Of a stretch of 15,495 bases of DNA, positions 14,810-15,495 are shown one piece after another (position 1 is the first letter of the stretch; each line of letters begins with the position of its first letter). Below the pieces are notes generated by a model, which saw only the letters and a program-made list of their open reading frames with translations, did not search any database and was not told the origin of the DNA. A program made the position numbers and the translations under genes. Origin of the DNA: Ignavibacteriales bacterium (GTDB lineage: Bacteria; Bacteroidota; Ignavibacteria; Ignavibacteriales; Ignavibacteriaceae); the NCBI GenBank assembly GCA_027349615.1, contig DAIEML010000027.1:1-15495 (forward strand), read 5' to 3'.

Positions 14810-15495
14810 ATGAAATACAATTGGACTAAAGCTAAAGATTACTCCGACATCATTTATGAAAAAATGGATGGCATCGCAAAAGTTACGATTAATAGGCCTG
14901 AAGTTAGAAATGCATTTCGCCCGGAAACAGTTCAGGAAATGTACGATGCTTTTTCTGACGCCCGCGAAGATCAATCAATAGGTGTAATTTTATTAACCGG
15001 AAAGGCCCAGCTAAAGAAGGAAAGTATGCGTTCTGTTCCGGCGGTGATCAATCAATTCGCGGTAACAAAGGCTACGTAGGCAAAGATGGTGTTCCCCGCT
15101 TAAACATTCTAGATGTTCAAAAACAAATTAGAAGTATTCCCAAACCGGTAATCGCACTTGTCGCCGGTTATGCAATTGGCGGTGGGCATGTTCTTCACGT
15201 AGTTTGCGATTTAACTATCGCTGCCGATAATGCAGTCTTCGGGCAGACAGGGCCAAAGGTCGGTAGCTTTGACGGAGGGTTCGGTGCCAGTTATTTAGCC
15301 AGAATGGTCGGACAAAAACGCGCCAGGGAAATCTGGTATTTGTGCTTACAATATTCTGCACAAGAGGCCTTTGATATGGGATTGGTAAATAAAATAGTGC
15401 CGGTAGATAAATTGGAAGATGAAGGAGTCGCCTGGGCTAAAATAATTTTGCAGCATAGTTCTATGGCAATTCGTTTGTTAAAATCCGGCTTTAAT
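14810..15495 (+). CDS. menB: 1,4-dihydroxy-2-naphthoyl-CoA synthase MenB, frameshifted and cut by window edge
   Basis: MenB is a crotonase-fold enzyme that closes the second ring, turning o-succinylbenzoyl-CoA into DHNA-CoA. The frame from ATG 14810 (AGGTGA ribosome site at 14801-14806) reads correctly through ILLTGK at residue 65, then goes off-frame and stops at 15077-15079. From about 15010 the next frame gives a perfect continuation to the window end: [14 protein letters not shown], then [16 protein letters not shown], then [20 protein letters not shown], then REIWYLC. Adding one G in AAAGGCCC (15004-15008) would restore [18 protein letters not shown], the expected family sequence. QTGPKV has the Gly of bicarbonate-dependent MenB, rather than the Asp of the mycobacterial type. 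The rest is so well kept that a sequencing or assembly error, or a very recent mutation, is likely. The C-terminus is beyond the window. Confidence 0.88.

Noticed and set aside
14999..15010. Programmed ribosomal frameshift in menB
   Set aside because: No slippery heptamer, downstream pseudoknot or internal ribosome site is apparent, and MenB is not known to use frameshifting. A one-base deletion or read error is simpler.
15077..15079. TAG taken as the true end of an 89-residue menB product
   Set aside because: The 24 residues before it match nothing in MenB, while the neighbouring frame continues the MenB sequence to the window end.

Overview
The window is AT-rich (GC about one third by eye) and looks like a piece of a Bacteroidota/Chlorobi-lineage genome. 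The best guess is Ignavibacteria or a close relative. Three things point that way: the lipoprotein trio TPR protein / DUF4292 / EnvC-like protein, which is typical of Bacteroidota; several sequences matching the Bacteroidota promoter element TAnnTTTG; and many signal-peptide, lipoprotein and beta-barrel genes. Clear Shine-Dalgarno sequences occur before several genes (AAGGAG, GGGAGGA, AGGTGA), which is less usual in Bacteroidia and Flavobacteriia and fits a deeper branch. The lineage call is inference from content, not from a search.

Layout. 1-3904 (minus strand): a three-gene envelope operon read right to left, namely a TPR lipoprotein, a DUF4292 lipoprotein and an EnvC-type LytM/M23 protein cut off by the window start. 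3905-4100: divergent intergenic region with candidate promoters both ways and a small GC-rich hairpin. 4101-6300 (plus): an ATP-grasp protein, a small single-pass membrane protein with an Ig-like domain, and an outer-membrane beta-barrel. 6514-9511 (plus): two tandem, apparently paralogous low-complexity lipoproteins, then a FadL/PorV-type outer-membrane barrel, closed by a strong stem-loop terminator. 9651-10607: RsgA, the 30S-maturation GTPase, which appears to start at a rare AUU codon. 10725-15495: the menaquinone genes menF-menD-menH-menB. menB runs off the right end and carries a one-base frameshift.

Function. The right third encodes the first steps of classical menaquinone synthesis: chorismate to isochorismate (MenF), to SEPHCHC (MenD), to SHCHC (MenH), and later ring closure to DHNA-CoA (MenB). 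menC, menE and menA are not in the window. The left two thirds is mostly cell-envelope biology: peptidoglycan hydrolase control, outer-membrane lipoproteins and barrels.

No rRNA, tRNA, CRISPR array, insertion sequence or phage gene was seen. No stretch over 300 bases lacks a gene; the longest gaps are 3905-4100 and 6301-6513. I found no clearly new multi-gene system. The most notable items are the AUU start of rsgA, the menB frameshift, the tandem Tyr-rich/Asn-rich lipoproteins, and the degenerate active site of the EnvC-like protein.
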